Source: Acidaminococcaceae bacterium (GTDB lineage Bacteria > Bacillota > Negativicutes > Acidaminococcales > Acidaminococcaceae). Taken from it: 64,000 bases of DNA. The number at the start of each line of letters is the position of its first letter. Within the stretch, counting starts at the first letter, position 1. The notes below the pieces were generated by a model. The model was not told the origin of the DNA. It did not search any database and saw only the letters and a program-made list of their open reading frames with translations. Position numbers and translations under genes: made by a program. Location: assembly GCA_017405945.1 (NCBI GenBank), contig JAFQZL010000029.1, positions 1 to 64,000 of the forward strand. The letters run 5' to 3'. Below, piece by piece: positions 52,398-61,674 of this stretch.

Positions 52398-54131
52398 ATG
52401 GATTTTTGGCGCGCAAGCAGTCTGGAAGAACAAATTGACGTAGCGGCAGGACGGCAGGAGGCCGATCTTGTGTTAAAAGGGGGGCATGTGTTTAACGTGT
52501 TCCTGAAAACCTGGGAAGATGCAGATATTGCCATCAGCGGCAGTAAGATTGTCGGCATAGGTAACTATACGGGCAAGCAGAATCTTGACGTGACGGGTCT
52601 GTACCTGACGCCGGGGCTGATGGATGCCCATGTGCATTTTGAAAGTTCCATGCTTTCTCCACGGGAGATGGTGAAGGTTTTGCTGCTGAACGGGGTTACC
52701 GGCGCCATTACCGATCCCCATGAAATTACCAATGTGTTAGGTGAAAACGGGTTCCGGTTCATGCTGGAGGAAACAGCGGGAATTCCCTTTTCCGCTTACA
52801 TGATGGTTCCTTCCTGCGTTCCGGCAACGGACATGGATACTTCCGGCGCCCGTATTACTCCGGAAAACATGGAACGTTTGCGCAATTTAAGTCCCAGGGT
52901 GCTGGGCCTGGCGGAAATGATGAACTTCCCCGGAATTTTGTATAAACAACAGCTGGAAATGGATAAGCTGAAGCTATTCTATAAGCAGAAGATGGACGGG
53001 CACGCCCCGGGAATTTCCGGCAAGGAACTGAATGCCTATGTGTCTTCCGGAATTACGACAGAGCATGAGTGCGTGACGCCTGCGGAAGCCCTTGAAAAAA
53101 TAAAACGGGGCATGTACGTGTTTCTGCGGGAAGGCAGCGCGGCCCACAATCTGGTTGACCTGCTTCCGGTATTGGAAAGAGCAGATAACCGCCGGCTTTG
53201 CCTGTGTACCGATGACCGTCATGCGGACGATCTGATCGAGCAGGGCAGCATCAACTACCTGCTGGAGATCGGTGTGGCCCACGGCTATGAGCCGGAAGAC
53301 CTGATTCCCATGGCGACGCTGAACATTGCCGAGTGTTACGGGCTGCAGCAGACTGGCGCCCTGGCCCCGGGGTATCAGGCGGATATCGTCGCCTTTGAGG
53401 ATCTCCGATCCTTCCAGCCGGTTCACGTGGTGAAGGGCGGTGCGCTGACAGTGAAAAACCGCAGGCTGTTATGGAAGAGCGAACCGGTGCTGAAGATGCC
53501 GGGCCAGTCCATGAACATGCCTGAAGTGACGAAAGAAGATTTTAAAATTCCGGCGCGTCCCAATATGAGGCTGCGTGTAATCGGTATCAGCCAGACCCAG
53601 CTGCTGACTACGAAGCTGCATCTGGATCCCACTATCCGAAACGGGGAAGCTGTCAGCGATACGGAGCGTGATGTGCTGAAGATGGCGGTGTGCGAGCGCC
53701 ATCACAATACGGGTAACATTGGTCTGGGTTTTGTTTACGGATTTGGTCTGAAGAAGGGCGCTATTGCTACGACGGTAGGGCACGATTCCCACAATTTGTC
53801 TGTAGTAGGCACTAACGATGAAGACATGGTGGTTGCCGTGAACCGCCTGCGGGAGATCGGCGGCGGTCTGATCGTCGTGTCGGAAGGTCAGGTAAGGGCT
53901 ACGGTACCTCTTGCTATAGCCGGTCTTATGAGTGACCGGGATGCGGTAGCCGTGAATGCGCAGATCAGACAACTGGAATTCTGGGTAAAGGAACTGGGCA
54001 TACCGGAAGAATTCAGTACTTTTATGATTCTGGCCTTCCTTTCTCTGCCGGTTATTCCGGAACTGCGGCTGACGGACCGCGGTCTGGTGGATGTGGTGCG
54101 CTTCGAGCATGTGGACCTTTGGTGTGAATAG
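52398..54131 (+). CDS. ade: Adenine deaminase
   Basis: A metal-dependent enzyme that converts adenine to hypoxanthine for salvage. The 577-residue protein has the amidohydrolase fold: an N-terminal DLVLKGGHVFNVFLKTWEDADIAISGSKIV, the metal-binding GLMDAHVHFESSML, TDPHEITNV, and LCTDDRHADDL. The adenine-deaminase C-terminal region (TKLHLDPTIRNGEAVSDTERDVLKMAVCERHH) follows. ATG at 52398 follows GGAGG. It is a single gene in the purine-rich genome area and ends with a hairpin shared with mscS. Confidence 0.94.
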   Translation: MDFWRASSLEEQIDVAAGRQEADLVLKGGHVFNVFLKTWEDADIAISGSKIVGIGNYTGKQNLDVTGLYLTPGLMDAHVHFESSMLSPREMVKVLLLNGVTGAITDPHEITNVLGENGFRFMLEETAGIPFSAYMMVPSCVPATDMDTSGARITPENMERLRNLSPRVLGLAEMMNFPGILYKQQLEMDKLKLFYKQKMDGHAPGISGKELNAYVSSGITTEHECVTPAEALEKIKRGMYVFLREGSAAHNLVDLLPVLERADNRRLCLCTDDRHADDLIEQGSINYLLEIGVAHGYEPEDLIPMATLNIAECYGLQQTGALAPGYQADIVAFEDLRSFQPVHVVKGGALTVKNRRLLWKSEPVLKMPGQSMNMPEVTKEDFKIPARPNMRLRVIGISQTQLLTTKLHLDPTIRNGEAVSDTERDVLKMAVCERHHNTGNIGLGFVYGFGLKKGAIATTVGHDSHNLSVVGTNDEDMVVAVNRLREIGGGLIVVSEGQVRATVPLAIAGLMSDRDAVAVNAQIRQLEFWVKELGIPEEFSTFMILAFLSLPVIPELRLTDRGLVDVVRFEHVDLWCE

Positions 54132-54154
54132 AATTTGAAACTGTTAAAAAACAA

Positions 54155-54212
54155 AAAACAGCATTGACGTTTTTCCCGTTTTTTTTGGGGATACATCAAT
54201 GCTGTTTTATTT
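54155..54212. terminator. Bidirectional terminator between ade and the MscS-type gene
   Basis: AAAACAGCATTGA (54155-54167) pairs with TCAATGCTGTTTT (from 54196), with a T-rich tail on the plus strand and T-rich sequence (TTTTTTGTTTTT) on the minus strand. Confidence 0.8.
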
Positions 54213-54257
54213 TAGGAAATGAAATGCTGGTGAATCCGAATAATAGCGTTTCCTCAA

Positions 54258-55457
54258 TTATTCTTCTTCAGCTTTTTCAATACGCACGCCTTTCGCGTTC
54301 CGCAAATCTGTAGGGAAAACCTGTTGTCCTGCGTTGTTGTGCGCAGAAGCTGCTTCCGGAATCGGCGTCTCAAAATAGATGCTGCGGCTGGGGAACGCGC
54401 AGCTTACGCCGTTTTCTTCCAGAATCTTCATGACTTCCAGATTGAATTTTTCCCGCGCCCTGAGATACACGGAATTGTTGGGCGCCTTTGCGTAGCACAC
54501 GATACGGATGTTTAACGAACTGTCGCCGAACTCAAAGAAGTTGACGTCAATTCCGTCATTGTAGATTTCATCCAACCGTTCACACAGACTGCGTATCTGC
54601 TGGCAGACTTCCTGCATCTGTTCCCGGGTGGTGCTGTAGGTGAGGCCAAGCATAAACTGGATGCGGTACTTTTGCCGCTGGGTATAGTTGATGATAGGCG
54701 TGTTGCTCAGCAGGTTGTTGGGTACATACACCAGCTCCTGATAAAATGTGCGGATACAGGTACTGCGAAAGGTAATCGATTCCACGATGCCTTCCACATT
54801 GTTAGCGGAGATCCAGTCGCCGATGACAAAGGGGCGCTCCGTAATGATGACCAGACTGCCGAAAATATTAGCCAGGGAATCCTTGGCGGCGAAGGCAATG
54901 GCCATAGCGCCGATACCCAGGGAAGCCACAAAGGCGGTAATATCATAATCCCATTCGTTGGCAACCAGGACGATGCCGAACATAACACAGATCATATGCG
55001 CCAGGGCAGAAATCATTTCGGCAAGGGTTTCGTCAATATGCAGGCTGGAACGTTTCAGCAGCTGCATAATCAGTCCGTGACCCGCGTCGCACAGGTTGTA
55101 CACGCCCCAGATGAGACAGATGATCAGGCTGCTGCGCAGGATCTTGTCAAACGCAGGATGCTGGGAAAAAGGATTCAGGGGGCTGAGGACGATGAACGAA
55201 TAAAAGGCCAGAATCCATAAGAAGGTTTGGATAGGATGATTAAAGGCCTTTACGAAACTGTCGATGAAATCATAATGGTACCTGTGTTTTAAGTATGCTG
55301 CCAATCGCAGGATGAAAAAACGGTAGCAGATGCGGAACAGCAGGATTGCACCACAGGTAAGGATAGACGCTCTCCACAAAGGCCACTGGACAGCCCAGAA
55401 TTCCGGCGTCAGTAAGGCGGTCGCCGCGGAAGTTGCAGAAGATAATAATGCAGTCAT
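54258..55457 (-). CDS. Mechanosensitive ion channel, MscS family
   Basis: This 399-residue inner-membrane channel releases solutes on hypo-osmotic shock. Several N-terminal hydrophobic helices (through ~180) lead to the pore helix and beta domain: ITAFVASLGIGAMAIAFAAKDSLANIFGSLVIITERPFVIGDWI, then VEGIVESITFRSTCIRTF and YVPNNLLSNTPIINYT. It is larger than E. coli MscS (286 residues) because of extra N-terminal helices. AAGGAG precedes the ATG. It is divergent from the DUF456 gene. Confidence 0.9.
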   Translation of the reverse strand: MTALLSSATSAATALLTPEFWAVQWPLWRASILTCGAILLFRICYRFFILRLAAYLKHRYHYDFIDSFVKAFNHPIQTFLWILAFYSFIVLSPLNPFSQHPAFDKILRSSLIICLIWGVYNLCDAGHGLIMQLLKRSSLHIDETLAEMISALAHMICVMFGIVLVANEWDYDITAFVASLGIGAMAIAFAAKDSLANIFGSLVIITERPFVIGDWISANNVEGIVESITFRSTCIRTFYQELVYVPNNLLSNTPIINYTQRQKYRIQFMLGLTYSTTREQMQEVCQQIRSLCERLDEIYNDGIDVNFFEFGDSSLNIRIVCYAKAPNNSVYLRAREKFNLEVMKILEENGVSCAFPSRSIYFETPIPEAASAHNNAGQQVFPTDLRNAKGVRIEKAEEE

Positions 55458-55767
55458 GTGAACTCCTTAATTTCTCTATAGCAAAAGTCAGGCAATCGTT
55501 GTTTTGATATCAAAAGTATTATACTATATGTAACGAAAAAAATTAAGGAAGAATTCACATAAGTTTCATTTTTTCTGTCTGCGCTTGTGCTATAATTGGT
55601 TTCGCCCGGGGGGGGAAAATAGCGTCGGTTAAAATTGTGATTATTCTTTATGTGTCCGGCCGTAACCCGGTGTTGTGACCGGGCAGGACATTACAGAATG
55701 CTGGCGTCGATCCCGGCGTGATGTATTGTGTGTCAGATTGTTATGTGTTTTTGGAAAAGGAGAAGCA
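55458..55767 (+). promoter_or_regulatory. Divergent gap with a poly-G tract and a leader hairpin
   Basis: This ~310-nt gap separates mscS and the DUF456 gene. A TATAAT lies at 55591-55596. A run of eight G (55608-55615) starts ~12 nt after it, inside the predicted 5' leader of the DUF456 gene. CCGGT/ACCGG around 55670 forms a small hairpin. No gene is evident. Poly-G runs of this length can slip and change expression. Confidence 0.45.
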
Positions 55768-56322
55768 ATGGAACAGGTTTTGGCAGGATTTTCCGGTATG
55801 GCAGATTCGTATATGCTGGAATGGCTGGCGGCAGTTTGTCTGATTCTGGTGGCGGTTGCCATGGCGTTGTTCGATTTGCCGGGTAATACGCTGATGGCGG
55901 GCTGTTGTCTGGGCTTTGCGTTTTACGATCCGTCCAAGTATTTTGACATCCGTATCATCTCCGCCGTGATCCTTATTTACGCGCTGGGGGAGATTTGGGA
56001 GTTTGTGCTGTCGTTTTTTGGCATCAAGCGGCAGGTTAAAGATATCTCATGGTGGGGTGTGTTCCTCATCGGTTGTGGCACGTTTGCGGGCACGATCATG
56101 GGAACAACAGTATTTCCCGTGCTGGGCAGTGTGATTGGCGGCGCGATAGGCGCGTTTGCCATGGCGTATCTGTATGAGTATCTGCGGTCCCACGATATGC
56201 AGCATGCCGGGGCATTGGCCTGGCAGGCGGCAAAGATGCAGTTTGTGGCGATGCTGGGAAAACTGGTGGCGACGTTTGCCCTGGCAATTTTGCTTGCGCG
56301 TCAGATTTTCTTCTATGCTTAA
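55768..56322 (+). CDS. DUF456 family membrane protein
   Basis: A 184-residue protein with four or more hydrophobic segments (LAAVCLILVAVAMALFDLPGNTLMAG and GVFLIGCGTFAGTIMGTTVFPVLGSVIGGAIGAFAMAYLYEY). The DLPGNTL and GAIGAF motifs fit DUF456, an uncharacterised small membrane family. ATG at 55768 has AAAGGAG upstream. It follows the poly-G leader, so phase-variable expression is possible. Confidence 0.78.
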   Translation: MEQVLAGFSGMADSYMLEWLAAVCLILVAVAMALFDLPGNTLMAGCCLGFAFYDPSKYFDIRIISAVILIYALGEIWEFVLSFFGIKRQVKDISWWGVFLIGCGTFAGTIMGTTVFPVLGSVIGGAIGAFAMAYLYEYLRSHDMQHAGALAWQAAKMQFVAMLGKLVATFALAILLARQIFFYA

Positions 56323-56424
56323 AAAGAAAAATAGAAAAAATGTAACAGATTTTCAGGGAATTTGAAGAGATATAAAAAAATTAGCAATAAAAATACATCT
56401 TCAATTTGGTTTTTTTGTTCAGTG

Positions 56425-56470
56425 TGCTAAAATAAATGGGACAGATTGCTCTGTCCCGTTTTTTATTTTT
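56425..56470 (+). terminator. Terminator upstream of the dehydrogenase gene
   Basis: GGGACAGA (56438-56445) pairs with TCTGTCCC (56450-56457), followed by GTTTTTTATTTTT. It ends the DUF456 transcript ~110 nt after its stop codon. Confidence 0.85.
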
Positions 56471-56558
56471 GCAGAACATGTTTCCGGTTGGGTTATCGTA
56501 TTGTGTACCTGCCTTTCCTCTCTGCAAAAACAGGGTTTGTTTTTTGGAGGCTCGCATT

Positions 56559-57521
56559 ATGGATTTAAAAGATAAAATCGTTATCTGCAGCGGGAAAATC
56601 CGTCCCATTGCAATTGAATATTTACAGGATAAGGTGACGCTGAAAAGCTGGCAGCAGCGTGGGCGGGTGCCGGAGGAACAGTGGAACGAGTGGCTGAAGG
56701 AGGCGGACGCCCTGTATTCGACCGGGAACATCCGGATCGATGAAAAGCTGTTGCAGAAAGCGCCGAAGCTGCAGGTGGCGGCCCAATCTTCGGTAGGGTA
56801 TGATAATATTGATGTGGAAGCCTGCCATGCACGCGGCGTAAAAATCGGAAACACACCCGGCGTGCTGGTAAACGCGGTGGCGGATATTGCCTACGGTCTG
56901 CTGATTGACACGGCCCGGGGCATTGTGCGGGGTCATCTGCACACGAAGAACGGGCTGTGGGGTGAACGGAAGGCCATGGGTCTGGGCGTTGACCTTTACA
57001 ATAAAACGCTGGGAGTAGTCGGGTTCGGCAATATCGGCAGCGCTATTGCAAAACGGGCACAGGCCAGCGGTATGCGCATAATTTACCATAACCGCCGCCG
57101 CCGGCTGAACGATGCCGCGTCAGGAGCGCGGTATGTATCGTGGGAAGAACTGCTGAAGAATTCTGATTTTATCGTGGTGGCGGTTACGTTGAACCCTTCC
57201 ACCAAAGGTCTGTTTAATGAAGCTGCTTTTGCCGCCATGAAAGACGGCGTGCGTTTCGTAAACATCTCCCGGGGCAAAGTGGTAGATACAGATGCGCTGT
57301 ATGAAGCGCTGAAGAGCGGGAAAGTTGCCGCGGCGGGTCTGGACGTGACGGAACCGGAACCCCTGCCGGGAGACCACCCGCTGCTGACGCTGCCCAATAT
57401 TACAGTAACGCCCCACATGGCCTCTGCTACGGAGGAGACCCGGGATGAAATGGCGCTGGTTACAGCGCAGAATATTATCGCTGCCCTGTCAGGGCAGCCC
57501 ATGTTGGCACAGGTGAAATAA
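56559..57521 (+). CDS. D-2-hydroxyacid dehydrogenase (glyoxylate/hydroxypyruvate reductase type)
   Basis: An NAD(P)-dependent reductase of 320 residues that interconverts 2-hydroxy and 2-oxo acids. The Rossmann motif is GVVGFGNIGSAIAK (followed by YHNRRRR, with positive charge suggesting NADPH use). Catalytic Arg is in VNISRGKVVD, Glu in VTEPEPLPG and His in TVTPHMASATEE. Which acid it uses is not readable. The ATG at 56559 has GGAGG upstream; the CHAD gene begins 2 nt after its stop. Confidence 0.88.
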   Translation: MDLKDKIVICSGKIRPIAIEYLQDKVTLKSWQQRGRVPEEQWNEWLKEADALYSTGNIRIDEKLLQKAPKLQVAAQSSVGYDNIDVEACHARGVKIGNTPGVLVNAVADIAYGLLIDTARGIVRGHLHTKNGLWGERKAMGLGVDLYNKTLGVVGFGNIGSAIAKRAQASGMRIIYHNRRRRLNDAASGARYVSWEELLKNSDFIVVAVTLNPSTKGLFNEAAFAAMKDGVRFVNISRGKVVDTDALYEALKSGKVAAAGLDVTEPEPLPGDHPLLTLPNITVTPHMASATEETRDEMALVTAQNIIAALSGQPMLAQVK

Positions 57522-57523
57522 AT

Positions 57524-58780
57524 TTGGCATTAAAACTTTGCCTGCACGGTGTGCGCATAGCCCATCCGGAAATCTTTACGGAAGATGTGGCGAAGCTGTT
57601 GAAACTCACCGTAGAGCAGGGAAAACTGCGTGAAAAAAAATACGGAGAAAATCTCAGCGCCCGGTATCGCCGCAGCAGGCTGCGGGGCGGTTCGTTGCGG
57701 CCCTTTAAAGTACGGGTATCGGAAGGTATTTTGCTGGTGGATTCCCACCTTTCCGATTTATTCGATGTGGAGTTCAGCTACAGCGTCGGCAGCGAGAAAC
57801 CGGTGCTGGCGGCGGTACAACAGCTGTTGTCAGGCGGCGATGAGTTCGTGGTGGCGGAACCGGACCTGAAACTGCGGCTGCAGGCTCTGGCAGGGAAGCC
57901 CTACCCCCGGGTGTCCGGTGACACCGGACGGCTGCAGGCCATGCATCAGTATCTGTACTGGCAGGTTCTCATCATCAACTGGTTCTGGCACCTGCTTTAT
58001 CAGAATCCGGATAACAAGCTTCTGGTGCGCCAGCTGCGTGTAAAAATTCGGCGGCTGCGTTCCTGTCTGGTGTTTTTTAAGGACGGTCTGCCTGAGCCGG
58101 AGGTGTCAGGCTGGCAGACGTTTCTCCGGGAAGAAGCGGATTCCCTTTCCAATATGCGGGAGCTGGATGCGGCTATTCTGACCTGCAGGCGTCGTGAAGG
58201 CGCAGAGGAAGAAGGAGATTCGTCCGCTATGTTGCTTAATCTGTTTTTACAGTTGCGGCAGGATGAACAGGACAAATTCTTTTCCCATTCATTTTTGAAC
58301 AGTCACACGGAAAAGCTTACAGAGTTTATGCTTTGGTTGAACCTGCTGCAGACGGGTGCATTTAAGGAATCGGGAAAAGAAAGCGCCCGGCATTATGTAG
58401 CGCGACGCCTGGATGCCTGGTGTGATAAAATGTTGGCCCTCAGTAAAAAGTATCCGGATTTTTCCGATATGGATGATCTCCACGAGATTCGTATCAAGGT
58501 GAAGCGGTTCCGGTATGTGACCCAGACCGTAGACCTGATGGAACTGCCGCTGGACCTGCTGCGGCAGCTGAAACAGCTGCAGGATGTACTGGGGCTGCTT
58601 CATGACGATTACGTCAACGCCTATTGGGCGCGGGGTATTGCGCTGCAGCATCCGGGTGAGGAAGAACTGCAGAAACAGATACAGTCATTTTTAAGCTGGC
58701 AGAGCGCCCGCTCCGAATCGTTGCTTACGGTCGTTTCGGAAATGTGGGAGAATTTCATGCAGATGCTGAAAGAGAAGTGA
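57524..58780 (+). CDS. CHAD-domain protein (polyphosphate-binding type)
   Basis: A 418-residue protein whose last ~290 residues form a helical CHAD domain, with the helix pair VRQLRVKIRRLRSCLVFFK and the later DLHEIRIKVKRFRYVTQTVDLM, HDDY and helix ends rich in Arg/Lys. CHAD domains bind inorganic polyphosphate. The first ~110 residues (LHGVRIAHPEI, then LGE-less basic stretches) have no family I recognise; a CYTH domain, common in such proteins, is not evident. It begins with TTG at 57524, AGGTG upstream, 2 nt after the dehydrogenase stop codon. Confidence 0.82.
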   Translation: MALKLCLHGVRIAHPEIFTEDVAKLLKLTVEQGKLREKKYGENLSARYRRSRLRGGSLRPFKVRVSEGILLVDSHLSDLFDVEFSYSVGSEKPVLAAVQQLLSGGDEFVVAEPDLKLRLQALAGKPYPRVSGDTGRLQAMHQYLYWQVLIINWFWHLLYQNPDNKLLVRQLRVKIRRLRSCLVFFKDGLPEPEVSGWQTFLREEADSLSNMRELDAAILTCRRREGAEEEGDSSAMLLNLFLQLRQDEQDKFFSHSFLNSHTEKLTEFMLWLNLLQTGAFKESGKESARHYVARRLDAWCDKMLALSKKYPDFSDMDDLHEIRIKVKRFRYVTQTVDLMELPLDLLRQLKQLQDVLGLLHDDYVNAYWARGIALQHPGEEELQKQIQSFLSWQSARSESLLTVVSEMWENFMQMLKEK

Positions 58781-59028
58781 ACCGGGGACGGAAATCCGTT
58801 GCGCAGGGATATAAAACAGTTAAAATATAATAATATTGAGAATATAGTATAAAGATAAATTGAAATAATTGGCGGAATCATGTAAAATAATATTATATAT
58901 ATGCAAGTTTAAGATTCCATTATGAATATTCCGTATCCGGTGTGTGTGCCAGATTATGGGAACGCGGAGTCAATGAACCGGTGTGTAAAAGCGTCCGGAT
59001 AATCAATAAGGCAGAGGAGGAAATGGAA

Positions 59029-59466
59029 ATGGCTGTTGTAAAAAAGGGCGAATTGCCAAGCGTGATCCACAATAACGAATGCTCCGAGGCAATTGTCAAA
59101 TGGGGCAACGCAAACGGTTACCCGCTGGTCAAGGCAAAAATGTTTGACGCGATGGGGACTTATGTTGGCTTTTCCAAAACGTATTTTATCAGAGCGGACC
59201 GCCGACCGCCTATCCCGGGAGGCTGGGATCTCACTGTTGAAGAGTTTGAACCGGAGACCCGCATTATCCCGCTGAATACGGATAAAGAGGGCGTAGTTAA
59301 CCGTTTTGTTTTAAAGATGGTAGAAGAGTTCGAAAAAGAAGGCCTGGAAATGAAACTGGCCGACAACTGGTATGATTCCTATGGCTATGCGCTGCGTGAC
59401 CTGAGCGTAACCGGACATCCGCTGCTGATCAATAATTTTGAGGATATTATTGAAAACATGCGGTAA
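59029..59466 (+). CDS. Unknown small protein
   Basis: A 145-residue cytoplasmic protein that I do not recognise. It starts MAVVKKGELPSVIHNNECSEAIVKWGNANGYPLVKAKMFD and includes RADRRPPIPGGWDLTVEEFEPETRII and a C-terminal GLEMKLADNWYDSYGYALRDLSVTGHPLL. It has no membrane segment or metal motif. The ATG at 59029 fits GGAGG at 8 nt; an earlier ATG at 59023 is too close. The 249 nt upstream is AT-rich and otherwise empty, apart from a short G-rich stretch at 58782-58815. Confidence 0.6.
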   Translation: MAVVKKGELPSVIHNNECSEAIVKWGNANGYPLVKAKMFDAMGTYVGFSKTYFIRADRRPPIPGGWDLTVEEFEPETRIIPLNTDKEGVVNRFVLKMVEEFEKEGLEMKLADNWYDSYGYALRDLSVTGHPLLINNFEDIIENMR

Positions 59467-59587
59467 TCGGGTATCGTTTTAAAAGCGCGGCTTATGAACA
59501 GCGGCGCTTTTATTTTTTAGGGTTTTGTGGTACACTGTCCATAAATCATTTTCAGTTCCTAAATTTTGATTTTGAGGGGTTTTGATT

Positions 59588-61132
59588 ATGGGTTCAAATC
59601 TGTTTTATATTGTGGCGACAATTGCCTTTTACCTGATTTTTGTGTTGCTGATCGGGTTCTATTACGCGAAGAAGAACGAATCGGCTTCTGATTTCTATCT
59701 GGGTGGCCGGCAGTTAGGGCCGCTGGTAACCGCCATGAGCGCGGAAGCTTCGGACATGTCCAGCTGGCTGCTGATGGGCCTGCCGGGAGTTGCCTATCTG
59801 TGCGGCTCGGCGGATGTGGCCTGGACCAGTATCGGTCTGGCAGTAGGCACGTACCTGAACTGGCTGTTTGTGGCTAAACGGCTGCGCATCTACACGCGCA
59901 TTACGGACTCCTTTACACTGCCTCAGTTCTTTTCCGCACGGTTTCATGATGACCGTCATATCCTGACTGCTTTTGCGGCGGCAATCATTGTTATCTTCTT
60001 TATTCCCTATACCGCTTCCGGCTTTGCGGCCTGCGGCAAGCTGTTCGGTACCCTGTTCGGGGCGGATTACATGACGGCCATGGTCATTTCGGCTGTGGTT
60101 ATTGTATCTTATACGGCGGCAGGCGGCTTTCTGGCAGCGTCCACCACGGACTTTGTGCAGAGTATCATCATGACATTCGCCCTGCTGTTCGTACTGCTTT
60201 ATTCCACCTCAATGGTGGGCGGCATAGACGCAGTGCTGGATAATGCCAAAGCGCTGCCGGGGTATCTTTCCCTTACAGAAACTTATTCGGTGAAAACCAA
60301 CAGCGCGGCGCCTTACACTTTGCTGACCATCGTTTCTACCATGGCCTGGGGTCTCGGCTATTTTGGCATGCCTCACATCCTGCTCCGTTTTATGGCCATT
60401 GAAGACGAGAATAAACTGGCCGTGTCCCGCCGGGTCGCTTCTGTCTGGGTCGTCATCGCCATGTTCATAGCCATTGCCATCGGTATCGTAGGCAAGACCA
60501 TGACCGGTGCGGGCCTGGTGAAGAACCTGACGGACGCCAATACGGAAACCATCATTATCCAGATCGCCAATACCATCGCGGAACACGGGGCGCTGATGGC
60601 TATCGGGGCGGGCCTGGTTCTGGCAGGCATTCTGGCCAGCACCATGTCTACAGCAGATTCACAGCTGCTGGCGGCGGCTTCCAGCGTAAGCCAGGATATT
60701 ATGCAGGGAACCATGCGGGCCAATTCGGAAAAAAAGGCCCTGAGTAAGAAACAGAGCATGTTCGCGGCCCGGATCACGGTTATCGTTATCGCGATTCTGG
60801 CGGTTATTATCGCCCGGGATCCCGGCAGTTATGTGTTCAAAATCGTGGCGTTCTCCTGGGCTGGCTTCGGCGCGTCCTTCGGACCGCTGGTATTGGCTGC
60901 CCTGTTCTGGAAGCGGACCACTTTTGAAGGGGCGTTGTCCGGTATGGTGGCCGGCGGCGTCATGATTTTCGTCTGGAAGTTCCTGGTTGCGCCCATGGGC
61001 GGCATATGGGGGATTTACGAACTGCTTCCGGCATTTTTGGTGAGCCTGGTAGTTCTGGTCGGGGTCAGCCTGATAACTACCCCGGACGAAGAGGTCATGA
61101 AAGAGTTTGAAGAGATGGAACGTTCCCTGTAA
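59588..61132 (+). CDS. putP: Sodium/proline symporter
   Basis: A 514-residue member of the SSS family that imports L-proline with Na+. Thirteen hydrophobic helices are visible, with YYAKKNESASDFYLGGRQLGPLVTAMSAEASDMSSWLLMGLPGVAYL near the start (helices 1-2), the Na+/substrate region GFGAS-type, and QDFVQ-like ASTTDFVQSIIMTF. The ASTMSTADSQLLAAASSVSQDI segment is characteristic of PutP. ATG at 59588 has GAGGGG 8 nt upstream. It stands alone. Confidence 0.9.
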   Translation: MGSNLFYIVATIAFYLIFVLLIGFYYAKKNESASDFYLGGRQLGPLVTAMSAEASDMSSWLLMGLPGVAYLCGSADVAWTSIGLAVGTYLNWLFVAKRLRIYTRITDSFTLPQFFSARFHDDRHILTAFAAAIIVIFFIPYTASGFAACGKLFGTLFGADYMTAMVISAVVIVSYTAAGGFLAASTTDFVQSIIMTFALLFVLLYSTSMVGGIDAVLDNAKALPGYLSLTETYSVKTNSAAPYTLLTIVSTMAWGLGYFGMPHILLRFMAIEDENKLAVSRRVASVWVVIAMFIAIAIGIVGKTMTGAGLVKNLTDANTETIIIQIANTIAEHGALMAIGAGLVLAGILASTMSTADSQLLAAASSVSQDIMQGTMRANSEKKALSKKQSMFAARITVIVIAILAVIIARDPGSYVFKIVAFSWAGFGASFGPLVLAALFWKRTTFEGALSGMVAGGVMIFVWKFLVAPMGGIWGIYELLPAFLVSLVVLVGVSLITTPDEEVMKEFEEMERSL

Positions 61133-61238
61133 TTAGTGTACTTGTCAGTGCGTTATTAAAGAATTGAAACTGTCATCGGGTCATGACGTTTGCGCATGGC
61201 CCGTGGCAGTTTTTACTATAACCGGTTCCGGAGGCTGC

Positions 61239-61655
61239 ATGCAAAAAGCAAAGATCACGGTGTCTGGCGTTTCCCGTAACAGCGAGGGAGTATCCCGGCT
61301 GGAAACGGTAAACACCGGGACCTTTACAGAAAAAAACGGATACTGTTATGCCCGGTACGAAGAGACGGAAGCTTCCGGTATGTCCGGCACGACAACGACG
61401 GTGAAATGGAACAGCTCGCAGGTTTCCCTGATCCGTCACGGCGCCTATGAAATGCAGCAGGAGTTTGCGGAAGGCGGCACGTATGCCGGCGATTACCGGA
61501 CGCCTTACCTGATGATTCCGCTGGAGACGAAAACAAAAAAAGTACGTATCAAAAAGCTGCCCTATGGCTGGAAGATTCAGCTGGAATACGATCTTGCGTA
61601 TGGGGCGACGGATATGAACCGGATCATGACGACGATAATTGTTGATTTGCGATAG
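61239..61655 (+). CDS. DUF1934 (YwiB-type) protein
   Basis: A 138-residue beta-barrel-type protein. KITVSGVSRNSEGVSRLETVNTGTFTEKNGYCYARYEE matches DUF1934 (YwiB), the lipocalin-like family encoded immediately upstream of argS in Bacillus and many Firmicutes. The same order occurs here, 19 nt before argS. The function is unknown. ATG at 61239 follows GGAGG. Confidence 0.85.
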   Translation: MQKAKITVSGVSRNSEGVSRLETVNTGTFTEKNGYCYARYEETEASGMSGTTTTVKWNSSQVSLIRHGAYEMQQEFAEGGTYAGDYRTPYLMIPLETKTKKVRIKKLPYGWKIQLEYDLAYGATDMNRIMTTIIVDLR

Positions 61656-61674
61656 AAACTGGAGGATAAAAAGC

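Noticed and set aside
51848..52558. Minus-strand frame running through tRNA-Arg
   Set aside because: It overlaps the tRNA and terminators and contains the typical translated-tRNA artefact.
58781..58820. Possible third, half copy of the structured element (CGGGGACGG ... GCGCAGGGAT)
   Set aside because: Only two short words resemble the other copies, the spacing differs, and the matching arms are absent; the genes here are also not convergent.
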